A stretch of 64,000 nucleotides of DNA, taken from an uncultured Clostridia bacterium. GTDB taxonomy: Bacteria; Bacillota; Clostridia; Lachnospirales; Lachnospiraceae. The notes under the pieces were generated by a model, which saw nothing but the letters and a program-made list of their open reading frames with translations, was not told where the DNA came from and did no database searches. Every line of letters starts with the position of its first letter. Position 1 is the stretch's first letter. The position numbers were made by a program, and so were the translations under genes. The DNA lies in the NCBI GenBank assembly GCA_947174885.1, contig CAMWKO010000003.1, positions 1-64,000 of the forward strand, given 5' to 3'. Shown one piece after another: positions 51,399-60,857 of the stretch.

Positions 51399-52544
51399 AT
51401 GAAGCATCATAAATATAATCCGGATTTTAAATTTGTAAAAGAACCTATTGAGTTTAACAAATACACGGAAAGGGATATTTTACAGTATTGTCTTGGGGCA
51501 ACCATGTATATGCCGGGTACAAAGGATTTTACCGATAAAATATTAAACAATAGGATATCTGGTTTAACATCTATGGTGTTATGCTTTGAGGATGCCTGCC
51601 CTGAAAATCAGGTGGATATGGCAGAAGAGAATGTACTTAATATGTTGGAGACTGTATCGCAGGCACTGGAGGACGGGCAGATTACATATGAAAATATACC
51701 GCTTATATTCTGCCGTGTTCGCTCTCTCAATCAGTTTATAAGGTTTTCAGGTAAGCTTACTAAGAAAATGTGTAAAATACTTGCCGGCTTCAACTTTCCT
51801 AAATTTTCGACAGCTAACGGAAACTCATATTTCGAGCATTTATCAAGCCTGAATGAAGAGTTTAATGAAAAATTATATGGTCTGCCTATTATTGAAGATT
51901 CCACGGTCGCTTATAAGGAAACAAGACTGGGGGCACTTTTAGGAGCGAAAGAAATTTTGGATAAATATAAGGATATAGTATTGCAAATAAGAGTTGGGGC
52001 TACGGATTTTTCTTCATGTTTTGGTGTAAGAAGAGGTGTAGATTATTCGATATATGATATTTTAACTGTCAGAGAGTGTTTGTCAGATATACTTAACGTT
52101 TTTAGCAGAAATAACGAATATATAGTGTCGGGACCTGTATGGGAGTATTTCAGAGTAAGTAAATCCATGATGTTTAAGGAAATTCCAAAGTACGATATAG
52201 AAGATTGTCTTTTAAAGAGGATTCCTATTTTTAATGATGAAGTAGACGGACTTCTTCGTGAAGTAATTTTAGATAAGGCTAATGGCTTTGTAGGAAGAAC
52301 AGTTATTCATCCTACGCATATAAAATATGTAAATGCAATGCAGGCAGTAACCTTAGAGGAATATGAGGATGCCTGTCAGATACTAAATACCAAGGACGGT
52401 GTAGTAAAGAGTGCTAATTCAAATAAAATGAATGAAATTAAGCCGCATACCAACTGGGCTGAAAAAATTTATATGCGCTCAAAGGCATTTGGAGTTGTTG
52501 AAAATGAAAACAGCTATATAAAGCTGTTTTCCAACTGTGAATAG
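51399..52544 (+). CDS. HpcH/HpaI aldolase / citrate-lyase-beta-like protein
   Basis: A 381-residue protein with features of the HpcH/HpaI and CitE-like C-C lyases: LGATMYMPGTKDFTDKIL, then a metal-binding stretch MVLCFEDACPENQVDMAEEN, PLIFCRVRS and, near the C-terminus, GFVGRTVIHPTHIKYVN. These enzymes cleave or form C-C bonds between a 2-oxo acid or acyl thioester and an aldehyde. It is longer than HpaI (about 260) by insertions in the middle. AGGAGG precedes the ATG. A 43-bp gap separates it from the TIM-barrel gene. Confidence 0.82.
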   Translation: MKHHKYNPDFKFVKEPIEFNKYTERDILQYCLGATMYMPGTKDFTDKILNNRISGLTSMVLCFEDACPENQVDMAEENVLNMLETVSQALEDGQITYENIPLIFCRVRSLNQFIRFSGKLTKKMCKILAGFNFPKFSTANGNSYFEHLSSLNEEFNEKLYGLPIIEDSTVAYKETRLGALLGAKEILDKYKDIVLQIRVGATDFSSCFGVRRGVDYSIYDILTVRECLSDILNVFSRNNEYIVSGPVWEYFRVSKSMMFKEIPKYDIEDCLLKRIPIFNDEVDGLLREVILDKANGFVGRTVIHPTHIKYVNAMQAVTLEEYEDACQILNTKDGVVKSANSNKMNEIKPHTNWAEKIYMRSKAFGVVENENSYIKLFSNCE

Positions 52545-52559
52545 TGAAAGGATAAAGCT

Positions 52560-53066
52560 ATGATGAGTATTAAAACTCCCATAAGTGATGAAGTAATTGA
52601 AAAATTACATATAGGAGATAAAGTTCTGTTATCGGGACTTATTTATACAGGCAGGGATGCAGTACTGCCAAGGCTGTGTGATTTGGCAGTAAATAACAGG
52701 ATACCGGACAATATTAAGCTTATGGGGAGTGTTATATTTCATACGGCAGTCAGCAGGGCAGGCGTCGGACCTACCTCCAGCAATAAGCTGGAGATTGAAG
52801 GCAGTATGCCGGTTCTTTCAAAATATGGAGTTAAGATACATCTAGGAAAGGGGCAGATTGATAATGAGACAGTTAAAGAACTGGAAAGATATAATTCAGT
52901 ATATGCCATAATACCACCTGTAACCGCACTTTTAAACAGTAAGACCATATCAAAGGAAATAGCAGGCTTTGAGGATTTGGAAATGGAGGCTATGTATCAG
53001 CTGCAGGTAGTTGAATATCCTATAATTATAGCGGCAGCACATGGAGAAAGTATATATGGAAGATAA
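52560..53066 (+). CDS. Class I fumarase/tartrate dehydratase, beta (C-terminal) subunit
   Basis: A 168-residue protein matching the C-terminal domain of class I fumarases and L(+)-tartrate dehydratase beta. It has IGDKVLLSGLIYTGRDAVLPRL, GPTSSNKLE, SKYGVKIHLGKGQI and FEDLEMEAMYQLQV. It supplies part of the substrate pocket for reversible hydration of a C4 or C5 dicarboxylate. The alpha subunit is encoded directly downstream with an 11-bp overlap. The beta-before-alpha order is the reverse of the usual one. Confidence 0.9.
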   Translation: MMSIKTPISDEVIEKLHIGDKVLLSGLIYTGRDAVLPRLCDLAVNNRIPDNIKLMGSVIFHTAVSRAGVGPTSSNKLEIEGSMPVLSKYGVKIHLGKGQIDNETVKELERYNSVYAIIPPVTALLNSKTISKEIAGFEDLEMEAMYQLQVVEYPIIIAAAHGESIYGR

Positions 53067-53913
53067 AATATATGAAACGATAATTGAAAAGGTAAGTAAG
53101 GCTGTTATAGACGCAGGGACAACCTTTAGTGAAGATAAAAAAGCTGCTTACAAAAACAGTATTGTAAATGAAAACAATCCACAATCAAGGTGGGTAATGG
53201 AGCAGATATTGAAAAATGAGGAGACGGCGAGAAGAGAAAAAAGTCCTCTTTGTGATGATACAGGGATTCCTCATATTGTACTGGATATTGGTGACGATAT
53301 GATAATTACGCCGGAATATATAGACTGCATTTATGAGGGAGTAAGGAGAGGTTTGGAGCTACTTCCGGGCAGGCCTATGGGACTTCTCGGAGATGACATA
53401 CAGAGAATCGAACAATCTATAGGAATAAGCGATAAATCACAGGATGTTGAGCCTGCCCCTATTATGATAAGGAGAATTAAGGGCAAAACAAAGCTGCATA
53501 TTCTGCTCTTGGGAGGAGGCCCTGCAATAAGAGCTAAAACCTATAGGATTTTTCATAAACATTCTATTAATGCAGTTGAGAATGAGATTGTCGATTGGGC
53601 TATAGAGGGGGTTTCAAAGCTGGGTTGTACACCATGCACTCTGGCTATAGGAATCGGAAGGTCACATTATGAGGCAGCATCTTATATGATACAGGCTATG
53701 GTAGACGGCAGATATGATATTCAGTCAGAGCTTGAAAGAAATATAACGGGGAGAGTAAATGAGTCCAAGGTAGGAGCCTTGGGACTGGGAGGAAATACCT
53801 CAGTGCTGGGAACCTTTTTAAAGGTAGGACCGCAAAGGGCGAGTGGGGTCAGAATAGTCAGTATTCGTCCCTGCTGTTGTTTTGAACCGAGAATAGCTAC
53901 AGTAGAACTTTAG
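53056..53913 (+). CDS. Class I fumarase/tartrate dehydratase, alpha (N-terminal) subunit
   Basis: A protein of 285 residues, the iron-sulfur subunit of a class I hydratase. Probable cluster ligands are Cys in SPLCDDTGIPH, Cys in KLGCTPCTLAIGIG and one of the cysteines in RPCCCFEPR near the C-terminus. GLGGNTSVLGTFLKVG also fits the family. The motif after CTPC differs from that of housekeeping fumarases, so the substrate may not be fumarate. The frame opens at 53041, but GGAGA precedes the ATG at 53056. Such clusters are oxygen-sensitive, in line with an anaerobe. It is the last gene of the seven-gene acid cassette. Confidence 0.88.
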   Translation: MEDKIYETIIEKVSKAVIDAGTTFSEDKKAAYKNSIVNENNPQSRWVMEQILKNEETARREKSPLCDDTGIPHIVLDIGDDMIITPEYIDCIYEGVRRGLELLPGRPMGLLGDDIQRIEQSIGISDKSQDVEPAPIMIRRIKGKTKLHILLLGGGPAIRAKTYRIFHKHSINAVENEIVDWAIEGVSKLGCTPCTLAIGIGRSHYEAASYMIQAMVDGRYDIQSELERNITGRVNESKVGALGLGGNTSVLGTFLKVGPQRASGVRIVSIRPCCCFEPRIATVEL

Positions 53914-53956
53914 AACAGTTTAGTTATACAATTATGCAGTCATTAAGGAGAAAGCC

Positions 53957-55096
53957 ATGTATGAAAATCCACTTGTAAGTGTTATTTGCATAACCTATAA
54001 TCATAAAAAATATATTAAACAATGTATTGAAAGCTTAGTGAACCAAAAGACAGATTTTCAATTTGAAGTGATAGTACATGATGATGCATCTGTGGATGGT
54101 ACGGATGAAATTATCAGTGAGTTACAGAGCAGGTATCCGGATATTCTTAAGAGCATTTTGCAAAAGGAAAATCAATACAGTATGGGGAAATGTGCCACAG
54201 ATATTGCCGTTAATGCTGCAAGAGGTAAGTATCTGGCATTTTGTGAGGGAGATGACTGGTGGTGCAATGAGTATAAGCTTCAGGAACAGGCGGATTATAT
54301 GCAAACGCATAAAGACTGTGTACTATGCTTTCATAATACCTATACTTATTATGTATCAACTGATACAATGGATAAGGAATGGTTTTTCTGGAGGAACAGG
54401 CAGCTAAAGGAAGATGGATTTTATAATTCCCATGAATTAATGGAGTTGGGAGTTGTGCCTTATTCAGCGCAGTTCTTTAAAAAAGAAGATTATGTATATA
54501 GAAGTGAATTTAAAAATAATAATAAAAAGTATGGAGATATGTTAAGAACTCTGTGTCTGGCATCTAAGGGATATGCTTATTGTATTAACAGGCATATGTC
54601 TGTATACAGGCGTGGTGTGGAAAATTCGTTTTTTACAAATACATATAAGAATATTGAACAGTATAATAATAGTGTTGATACAACAATAAATACATATATG
54701 GCAGTTATGGAATATACAAGGGGAAAATTTAATGAATTTTTTGCAGAGAAGATTGCAAAGGCTGAGTCCGAAAAAATACATTTTTGTAAGGAAGAGGTTT
54801 TAAGTCTTAAAAAGTCTGCAAAAAAAATATACATTTACGGTACGGGAGTATATGCACAGCTGTGTTACCATGAAATGAAAAATATAGATATGGAAATTAA
54901 CGGGTTTGTAGTATCTGATACAGAAAATAATAAAGAAGATTATTTAGGTCACAGAGTTTATAAGTTATCAGAGGTTAAAGATTCAGATATGGCAATAGTA
55001 ATTTCAGTTGGAAGTAAAGCAAGGAAGATTATAGAAAATAATCTTGCAGATAAACAGATAAGAAAGTATTGTTATGGGTGTGTGGAAAATAATTAA
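53957..55096 (+). CDS. Family 2 glycosyltransferase fused to a Rossmann-like module
   Basis: A 379-residue protein. The N-terminal GT-A domain has VSVICITYNHKKYIKQCIES, HDDASVDGTDEI and CEGDDWWC as the metal site (EGDD). The last 95 residues form a separate module: KKIYIYGTGVYAQLCYHEM, then INGFVVSD, a GHRVYKLSEV segment and MAIVISVGS. A similar module occurs in the proteins at 57455 and 58618. The module resembles nucleotide- or sugar-binding Rossmann folds such as the N-terminus of PglD-like proteins. AAGGAG precedes the ATG, 43 bp after the hydratase gene. Confidence 0.87.
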   Translation: MYENPLVSVICITYNHKKYIKQCIESLVNQKTDFQFEVIVHDDASVDGTDEIISELQSRYPDILKSILQKENQYSMGKCATDIAVNAARGKYLAFCEGDDWWCNEYKLQEQADYMQTHKDCVLCFHNTYTYYVSTDTMDKEWFFWRNRQLKEDGFYNSHELMELGVVPYSAQFFKKEDYVYRSEFKNNNKKYGDMLRTLCLASKGYAYCINRHMSVYRRGVENSFFTNTYKNIEQYNNSVDTTINTYMAVMEYTRGKFNEFFAEKIAKAESEKIHFCKEEVLSLKKSAKKIYIYGTGVYAQLCYHEMKNIDMEINGFVVSDTENNKEDYLGHRVYKLSEVKDSDMAIVISVGSKARKIIENNLADKQIRKYCYGCVENN

Positions 55097-55129
55097 GCAT
55101 ATTCATAACAGATATGTATAGGAGAATTT

Positions 55130-56233
55130 ATGAAAAGAATAAATGTTACCCAGTCATCTATGCCGCCATTAGAGGAATACGTTGAAGAAATACGCTCACT
55201 GTTTGAGTCGAAATGGCTGACTAATATGGGAGAAAAGCATAAAAAATTTGAGGAAAAGCTAAAGGAATATTTACAAGTGTCAAATGTTTCATTAACAGTA
55301 AACGGTCATATGGCATTAGAAAATATTATTAAGGCATTAGATTTAAAGGGTGAGATAATAACTACTCCATTTACTTTTGCATCTACTACACACGCTATTA
55401 TAAGATGTGGATTAAAACCTGTTTTTTGTGATATCAACAGAAAAGATTACACTATTGATGTAGATAAAATTGAAGAATTGATAACTGAGGATACCTGTGC
55501 AATATTACCGGTTCATGTATACGGAAATGTATGCAATATAGAAGCAATAGAGGAAATAGCAAATAAATATAACTTATATGTTATTTATGATGCTGCACAT
55601 ACATTTGGAGAAAAATATAAGGGAAAAAGTGTTGCAGCATATGGAGATGCTTCTGTATTCAGCTTTCATGCTACAAAGGTCTTTAATACTATAGAGGGTG
55701 GATGTATTGCTTTTAAGGATGAAACGATGACCACGATATTAAAGGATATTAAGAATTTTGGATTCAGCGGACCGGAAATTATCCGATATGTGGGTGGTAA
55801 TGCCAAAATGAATGAATTTCAGGCAGCTATGGGTATATGTAATCTCAGACATATAGATTGCGAGCTGAAAAAGAGGAAAAATGCCTATGAGAAATATAGG
55901 GAATATCTGTGTGATGTAAAGGGTCTGAAAATATGGGAACCTCAAAGAGATGTTGAGCATAATTATGCTTATATGCCGGTTGTTTTCGAGGATGAGTTTG
56001 GAAAAAACAGAGATTATATAGCCCAAATACTTATGGAGAATAATATTTATGCAAGAAAATATTTTTATCCGATTACGGCAGATTTTCAATGCTACAATAA
56101 TAAATTCAGCTCCTGTAGGCTGGAGGTAGCCAGGGACATTTCAAAAAGAGTGCTGACGTTGCCGTTATACGCAGATATAGAGCCGGACGATATAGAGAGA
56201 ATATGCTCCGTGATTTTATCAACGAGGCAGTAG
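55130..56233 (+). CDS. DegT/DnrJ/EryC1-family aminotransferase
   Basis: A 367-residue PLP enzyme of the sugar aminotransferase family. It has SKWLTNMGEKHKKFEEKL, TTPFTFASTTHAI, DAAHTFGEKYKGKS and the PLP lysine in FHATKVFNTIEGG (K183). NEFQAAMGICNL follows. It would transaminate a keto-sugar, probably the 4-keto or 3-keto form of the CDP-deoxysugar. The Lys excludes the RfbH-type dehydrase that has His at this place. An amino-sugar is also a natural acceptor for the ATP-grasp ligase encoded upstream. AGGAGA precedes the ATG. Confidence 0.92.
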   Translation: MKRINVTQSSMPPLEEYVEEIRSLFESKWLTNMGEKHKKFEEKLKEYLQVSNVSLTVNGHMALENIIKALDLKGEIITTPFTFASTTHAIIRCGLKPVFCDINRKDYTIDVDKIEELITEDTCAILPVHVYGNVCNIEAIEEIANKYNLYVIYDAAHTFGEKYKGKSVAAYGDASVFSFHATKVFNTIEGGCIAFKDETMTTILKDIKNFGFSGPEIIRYVGGNAKMNEFQAAMGICNLRHIDCELKKRKNAYEKYREYLCDVKGLKIWEPQRDVEHNYAYMPVVFEDEFGKNRDYIAQILMENNIYARKYFYPITADFQCYNNKFSSCRLEVARDISKRVLTLPLYADIEPDDIERICSVILSTRQ

Positions 56234-56274
56234 TGATAAGAGAAAATATGTGAGATTGAAAGTGAGGAATACAT

Positions 56275-57429
56275 ATGAATTATGATATAGTTATAGCCGG
56301 CTGTGGATTTACAGGGACTGTAATAGCTTTTAAATCGGCTATGGAGGGTAAGAGGGTATTAATAGTTGAAAAAAGAAATCATATAGCAGGGAATATGTAT
56401 GATTATATTGATGAAGCAGGTATTTGTGTTCAGAAATACGGGCCACATTCATTTCACACAAATAATGAAGAGGTATATGAGTTTATTACTCAAATTGGAG
56501 ACTGGTATGAGTACATATTAAGAGCCAGAGTTATGATTGACGGTAAATACACGCCTTCTCCCTTCAACTTTAAAACCATAGATCAGTATTATCCGGCCCC
56601 AAAAGCAGAAATTCTAAAACAGGCTTTAGTAGAATATTATAACAGTGCTAAAAAGGTTACTGTAGTTGAATTATTAGAAAGTGATAATGAACTGATAAGA
56701 GAATATGCCAACTTTTTGTTTGAAAAGGATTACAGACCTTATACGGCAAAGCAATGGGGAATTGCACCGGAGGAGCTGGATATAAGTATACTAAAAAGAG
56801 TGCCTGTAAGACTGGACTATACGGACGGCTACTTCGATGATAAGTATCAGCTGATGCCTGAAGGAGGCTTTACCTCATTTTTTGAAAAAATGCTTAGTAA
56901 TCCGTTGATTGATATACGATTAAACTGTGATGTATTAGATTTAGTAGAAATTGACGGCAATAATATTATATTTGAAAATGAATTATTAAATGTTCCGTTT
57001 GTATATACAGGACCACTGGACGAACTGTTCAGGTATAAATATGGAAAACTGCCGTATCGTTCCTTGAAATTTGATATGCAGATACATAATGTGGACAGCT
57101 ATCAGGAAACCTCAGGTGTGGCATATCCGATGGCAGAGGGATATACCAGAATAACTGAGTACAAAAAAATACCGGTACAGGATATAAAGGGAAAAACAAC
57201 TATTGCTGTGGAATATCCTGTAACATATGGAACTGAAGAGGGAAAAGAACCATATTATCCTATACTTACAGAAAATTCAAAGGAAATGTACAAAAGGTAT
57301 TGTGAGCTTGCATCAAAGGTAAACAGGCTATATGTATGCGGCAGGCTGGGAGATTTTAAGTACTATAATATGGATGATGCTGTTTTAAGAGCATTAGAGG
57401 TTTATGAGGATATAAGAAAGACTTATTAA
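56275..57429 (+). CDS. glf: UDP-galactopyranose mutase
   Basis: A 384-residue flavoenzyme that interconverts UDP-galactopyranose and UDP-galactofuranose. The N-terminus binds FAD: YDIVIAGCGFTGTVIAFKSA and VEKRNHIAGNMYDY. Further marks are YGPHSFHTNNEEVYEFI, PYTAKQWG, RVPVRLDYTDGYFDDKYQ and the C-terminal RLGDFKYYNMDDAVLRAL. The glycan made by this locus therefore probably contains galactofuranose. No obvious Galf transferase stands out among the GT2 genes. GAGGA precedes the ATG. Confidence 0.96.
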   Translation: MNYDIVIAGCGFTGTVIAFKSAMEGKRVLIVEKRNHIAGNMYDYIDEAGICVQKYGPHSFHTNNEEVYEFITQIGDWYEYILRARVMIDGKYTPSPFNFKTIDQYYPAPKAEILKQALVEYYNSAKKVTVVELLESDNELIREYANFLFEKDYRPYTAKQWGIAPEELDISILKRVPVRLDYTDGYFDDKYQLMPEGGFTSFFEKMLSNPLIDIRLNCDVLDLVEIDGNNIIFENELLNVPFVYTGPLDELFRYKYGKLPYRSLKFDMQIHNVDSYQETSGVAYPMAEGYTRITEYKKIPVQDIKGKTTIAVEYPVTYGTEEGKEPYYPILTENSKEMYKRYCELASKVNRLYVCGRLGDFKYYNMDDAVLRALEVYEDIRKTY

Positions 57430-57454
57430 TAGAGAGAGGCATAGGAAAATAACG

Positions 57455-58609
57455 ATGATAAAAGAGTTACAATTAGGAATGTTAAATAACAGGTGGATTG
57501 AAACTAAAAGTATTGTAATATACGGATTTGGAGTAGTAGCGAGAAAATGTATCGGTATGTTAAGTCAGGATTTTCATATTCCATATATTATAGACAATGC
57601 ACCTGAAAAAATCGGTACAGTATATAACGGCATACCTGTTATAAGCCAGGCAGAGGCTCTTATGAAGGAGGAAAGACTGCCTATAGTTATTATAGGAACA
57701 ATAGGAGTATATAAAAGTATTTCTGAAATGCTTAGTAAGGCAGGACTTAAGGAATATGAGGATTATTGTCTGCTGGATTTGTTTGTGGCTGAATGGTACT
57801 GGCATAACAGGAAACAGGTTCATTTAGTAGAGGTGCATACTACAATTACAACCAGATGTACATTGAAGTGTAAAAACTGCAATATGTTTATGCCTTATTA
57901 TAAGAAACATATTGATATTACTTTAGAAAATTTTAAGGAGGATATGGACAATCTTTTCAGGGTGGCGGACAGAATTTTTTCAGTGGGAATTTTAGGCGGA
58001 GAACCTATTATTAATAAGCAGTTACCGGAGATGATACTATATTTGCAGGAAAACTATGGAGACAGAATTGGTGAAATTTCCGTAATAACAAACGGAACAA
58101 TACTTCCTGATGACAGACTTATAGATGTCTTTAAGAAATGTAATGTAAGAGTGCATATAAGTGATTATACATCTACAGTACCATATGAAAAAAGGCTGAG
58201 GGAGTTTGAAAGTATTATGGCAGATAATGATATTGAATATAGAACAAATTCCTCACTTGTATGGTGTGATTTTGGTTTTCCTGATAACAGCTTTAACTTT
58301 AATAATGTCAGAAATCATATGATGGAATGTTTTCCGATATTCAGAGGAATCAATGATTCTAAATTATATTTTTGTCATGTTGCATGGAGTGCAGAAAAAT
58401 GCGGAATGTATACGCTACAGGAAGAGGATTGCTTTGATATAAAAAAGATAGATAAATTTAATGAAGAACAGGTAAAGGAATTTATTAATTATTCACTGGG
58501 TGGTAACGAAAAATGGAGTCTTTCTCTATGTAAACTGTGTGGTGGCTGCGGAGTAGATAATAAAAAATATGTTAAAGCAGGATTACAGGCTGATGCCGGT
58601 GAAAGGTGA
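57455..58609 (+). CDS. Radical SAM protein with N-terminal Rossmann-like module
   Basis: A protein of 384 residues. Residues about 17-110 form the module also seen in two neighbours: SIVIYGFGVVARKCIGML, IDNAPEKIGTVYNGIPVIS and PIVIIGTIG. The radical SAM core follows with CTLKCKNC (C135, C139, C142), VGILGGEPIINKQL and SVITNGTILPDD. Several cysteines near the C-terminus (CKLCGGCG) may bind an auxiliary cluster. It may modify a sugar or an attached group. Its stop overlaps the next gene's frame, and the two are almost certainly co-translated. Confidence 0.85.
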   Translation: MIKELQLGMLNNRWIETKSIVIYGFGVVARKCIGMLSQDFHIPYIIDNAPEKIGTVYNGIPVISQAEALMKEERLPIVIIGTIGVYKSISEMLSKAGLKEYEDYCLLDLFVAEWYWHNRKQVHLVEVHTTITTRCTLKCKNCNMFMPYYKKHIDITLENFKEDMDNLFRVADRIFSVGILGGEPIINKQLPEMILYLQENYGDRIGEISVITNGTILPDDRLIDVFKKCNVRVHISDYTSTVPYEKRLREFESIMADNDIEYRTNSSLVWCDFGFPDNSFNFNNVRNHMMECFPIFRGINDSKLYFCHVAWSAEKCGMYTLQEEDCFDIKKIDKFNEEQVKEFINYSLGGNEKWSLSLCKLCGGCGVDNKKYVKAGLQADAGER

Positions 58610-58617
58610 TAAAGATT

Positions 58618-60804
58618 ATGCAAAAGATGGATACCGGTAATGTTTACTTTGAAAATCTTCTGAAAATGTTTATTGAAAAATTTCAGGCAGTAAAGGATAA
58701 GAGGATAGTGCTTTATGGTATTGGGGCTTTTTCGGCAACGGTAATTGATACCCTAAAGGACTTTAATATAGTTGGTCTTATGGACAGAGATCCTGAAAAT
58801 ATAGGGAAAATTATGTATGGAGTACCTATACTCAGTAAGGAAGAAGTTACAAAGTATGCAGATATGATTATTATAAATACGGAAGTCGGTTACTGGCAGA
58901 CAATTTATAAGAGAATAAGTGAACTTGAAATTGATGTGTATTTCAGAAATGGTCAAAAGGCATTTTTGGAAGAAACACCAAAATGTAACTCTGATCTTGA
59001 ATATTGGAATATAAAAATGGAAACTCTGAAGGAACAAATAGAAAAACATGATGTTATTTCATTTGATATATTTGATACTTTGATTACGAGAAAAATATAT
59101 TTACCGGCAGATGTATTCAGATTGGTGGAACTAAAATTAAAATATGAAGATAATATAGATATTGAATTTGAAAAAATACGGGTAAGGGCACTTCATACTA
59201 CAGGAAAAACTGAGCCCGACTATGATGACATATATAAACAGTTTAAGTTATTAAGCGGATTGGAGGAAGAGCTTGTACTAAAGATAAAGAATAAGGAATT
59301 TGAGGTTGAAAGGTCCTTGTTTGTCTTAAGAGAGGATATGGCATATATTTTTAATTATGCCAAAGAGATGGGGAAAAAGGTAATTATAATAACTGATATG
59401 TATTATTCTGCACATATTCTGTCTGATTTTTTGGAGGAGTATGGAATAAGTGGTTTTGATGATATATTTGTATCATCTGAATATGGAAAAACAAAGTCTA
59501 ACGGAGATTTATTTGATGAAGTTATCCATAAATACGGTGATGGAAAAATATTGCATATTGGAGATAATATGCATAGTGATATTAATATGGCTAAGGAAAG
59601 AGGAATAACTCCGTTTTTTGTTATGTCCGGACGAGAATTATTGGAAAAATCTTCATTGAGAGAAATAATTCCATATACCTGTACAGTTTTTGATGCAATA
59701 ATTCTCGGAATTATTATTGCCAAATATTTTAACAGCCCATTTGTACTGAGCAAAACAAAAGGTATTGTGGAAATAACCAATTCCCGTGATATGGGATATA
59801 TGGTATATGGTCCTTTGAATTTAGGCTTTTGTCATTGGTTATATCAGAAATCAAATAAGGATAAGATTGAAAAACTCTTGTTTTTTGCAAGAGATGGTTA
59901 TTTTCTGCAAAATTACTATTTGCAGATTAAGCAATTTATAGAAAATCAAAAAAAGGTAAAAGGTATTACGGAAACAGAGTATTTTTATATATCGAGAAGA
60001 CTGGCTGCGGTGTCATCTGTTTCTAATGAAGAGGACTTTTTAGAGGTGGCAAAGCTTTCGTATAAAGGAACATTTTCTGACTATATGTTAAAGAGATGGA
60101 ATGTAGATATTGATAAAAATGATGAATTATATAATGAATTAATTAATACTGCAATAAATACGGATAAGCTTATAAACAGCATAAAGAAATATGGTAAAGA
60201 GGTCAAAAGAAGTATAGCAGCTGACAAAGAAAACTACATAAGATATGTAAAGAGACATATTGAAGGAATAAATAAATTTGCAATAGTAGATACCTGGTAT
60301 TATGGTAATTGTCAGTATTATTTAAGTAAAATGCTTAATGCTTCTACAACAGGATACTATTTTGGGGTAAATATGTCCGGCGAAAACAGAAACAGTCACT
60401 GTAATGTCTTAAAAGCGTGCTATAACGATGGAACTGATCCGCTGGGTGAAAAAGTTAATTGCCTAAAGTACAGTCTGCATTATGAAACTATTTTTACTGC
60501 ACCACATGGAATGATTAGAAGCTGTATAGGTGATAATGAATTCATATATGAAGCCAAAAGTAAAAATCAGCAGGAATGGGGCTTGAGAGAAGAGGTAGCG
60601 AAGGGAAGTGAAGAATTTATTAGTGAAGCTATGTATATAATGGGAGCAGAGGTTTTGGAGAAAAATGAGTTTGATTATTCATTTTGCGATAAATTTTATG
60701 GAATATGCTGGGAGGGTGGAATTAAGCTGGATAAAGAGATACAGAGTAAAATGTATAATGAAAACTTTTTCCAAAGCAGTGAGGAATTTCTGATAATGGA
60801 ATAA
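58618..60804 (+). CDS. Large HAD-like protein with Rossmann-like module and unknown C-terminal domain
   Basis: About 728 residues in three parts. Residues 20-110 are the shared module (RIVLYGIGAFSATVIDTL, GLMDRDPENIGKIMYGVPIL). Residues about 140-345 are a HAD phosphatase fold: DIFDT near 149-153, IIITDMYYS, and HIGDNMHSDINMAKERG near 315. The last 380 residues (LLFFARDGYFLQ, YFYISRRLAAVSSV, AIVDTWYYGNCQYYLS) are known to me only from large HAD proteins in capsule and glycan clusters. The frame opens with GTG at 58606. I chose ATG 58618, with AAAGG upstream. It is the last gene of the operon. Confidence 0.8.
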   Translation: MQKMDTGNVYFENLLKMFIEKFQAVKDKRIVLYGIGAFSATVIDTLKDFNIVGLMDRDPENIGKIMYGVPILSKEEVTKYADMIIINTEVGYWQTIYKRISELEIDVYFRNGQKAFLEETPKCNSDLEYWNIKMETLKEQIEKHDVISFDIFDTLITRKIYLPADVFRLVELKLKYEDNIDIEFEKIRVRALHTTGKTEPDYDDIYKQFKLLSGLEEELVLKIKNKEFEVERSLFVLREDMAYIFNYAKEMGKKVIIITDMYYSAHILSDFLEEYGISGFDDIFVSSEYGKTKSNGDLFDEVIHKYGDGKILHIGDNMHSDINMAKERGITPFFVMSGRELLEKSSLREIIPYTCTVFDAIILGIIIAKYFNSPFVLSKTKGIVEITNSRDMGYMVYGPLNLGFCHWLYQKSNKDKIEKLLFFARDGYFLQNYYLQIKQFIENQKKVKGITETEYFYISRRLAAVSSVSNEEDFLEVAKLSYKGTFSDYMLKRWNVDIDKNDELYNELINTAINTDKLINSIKKYGKEVKRSIAADKENYIRYVKRHIEGINKFAIVDTWYYGNCQYYLSKMLNASTTGYYFGVNMSGENRNSHCNVLKACYNDGTDPLGEKVNCLKYSLHYETIFTAPHGMIRSCIGDNEFIYEAKSKNQQEWGLREEVAKGSEEFISEAMYIMGAEVLEKNEFDYSFCDKFYGICWEGGIKLDKEIQSKMYNENFFQSSEEFLIME

Positions 60805-60857
60805 TTATAAAGATTATCTAATCTACGTTAATTTGTATCCTTTCAGACTAATTTATG

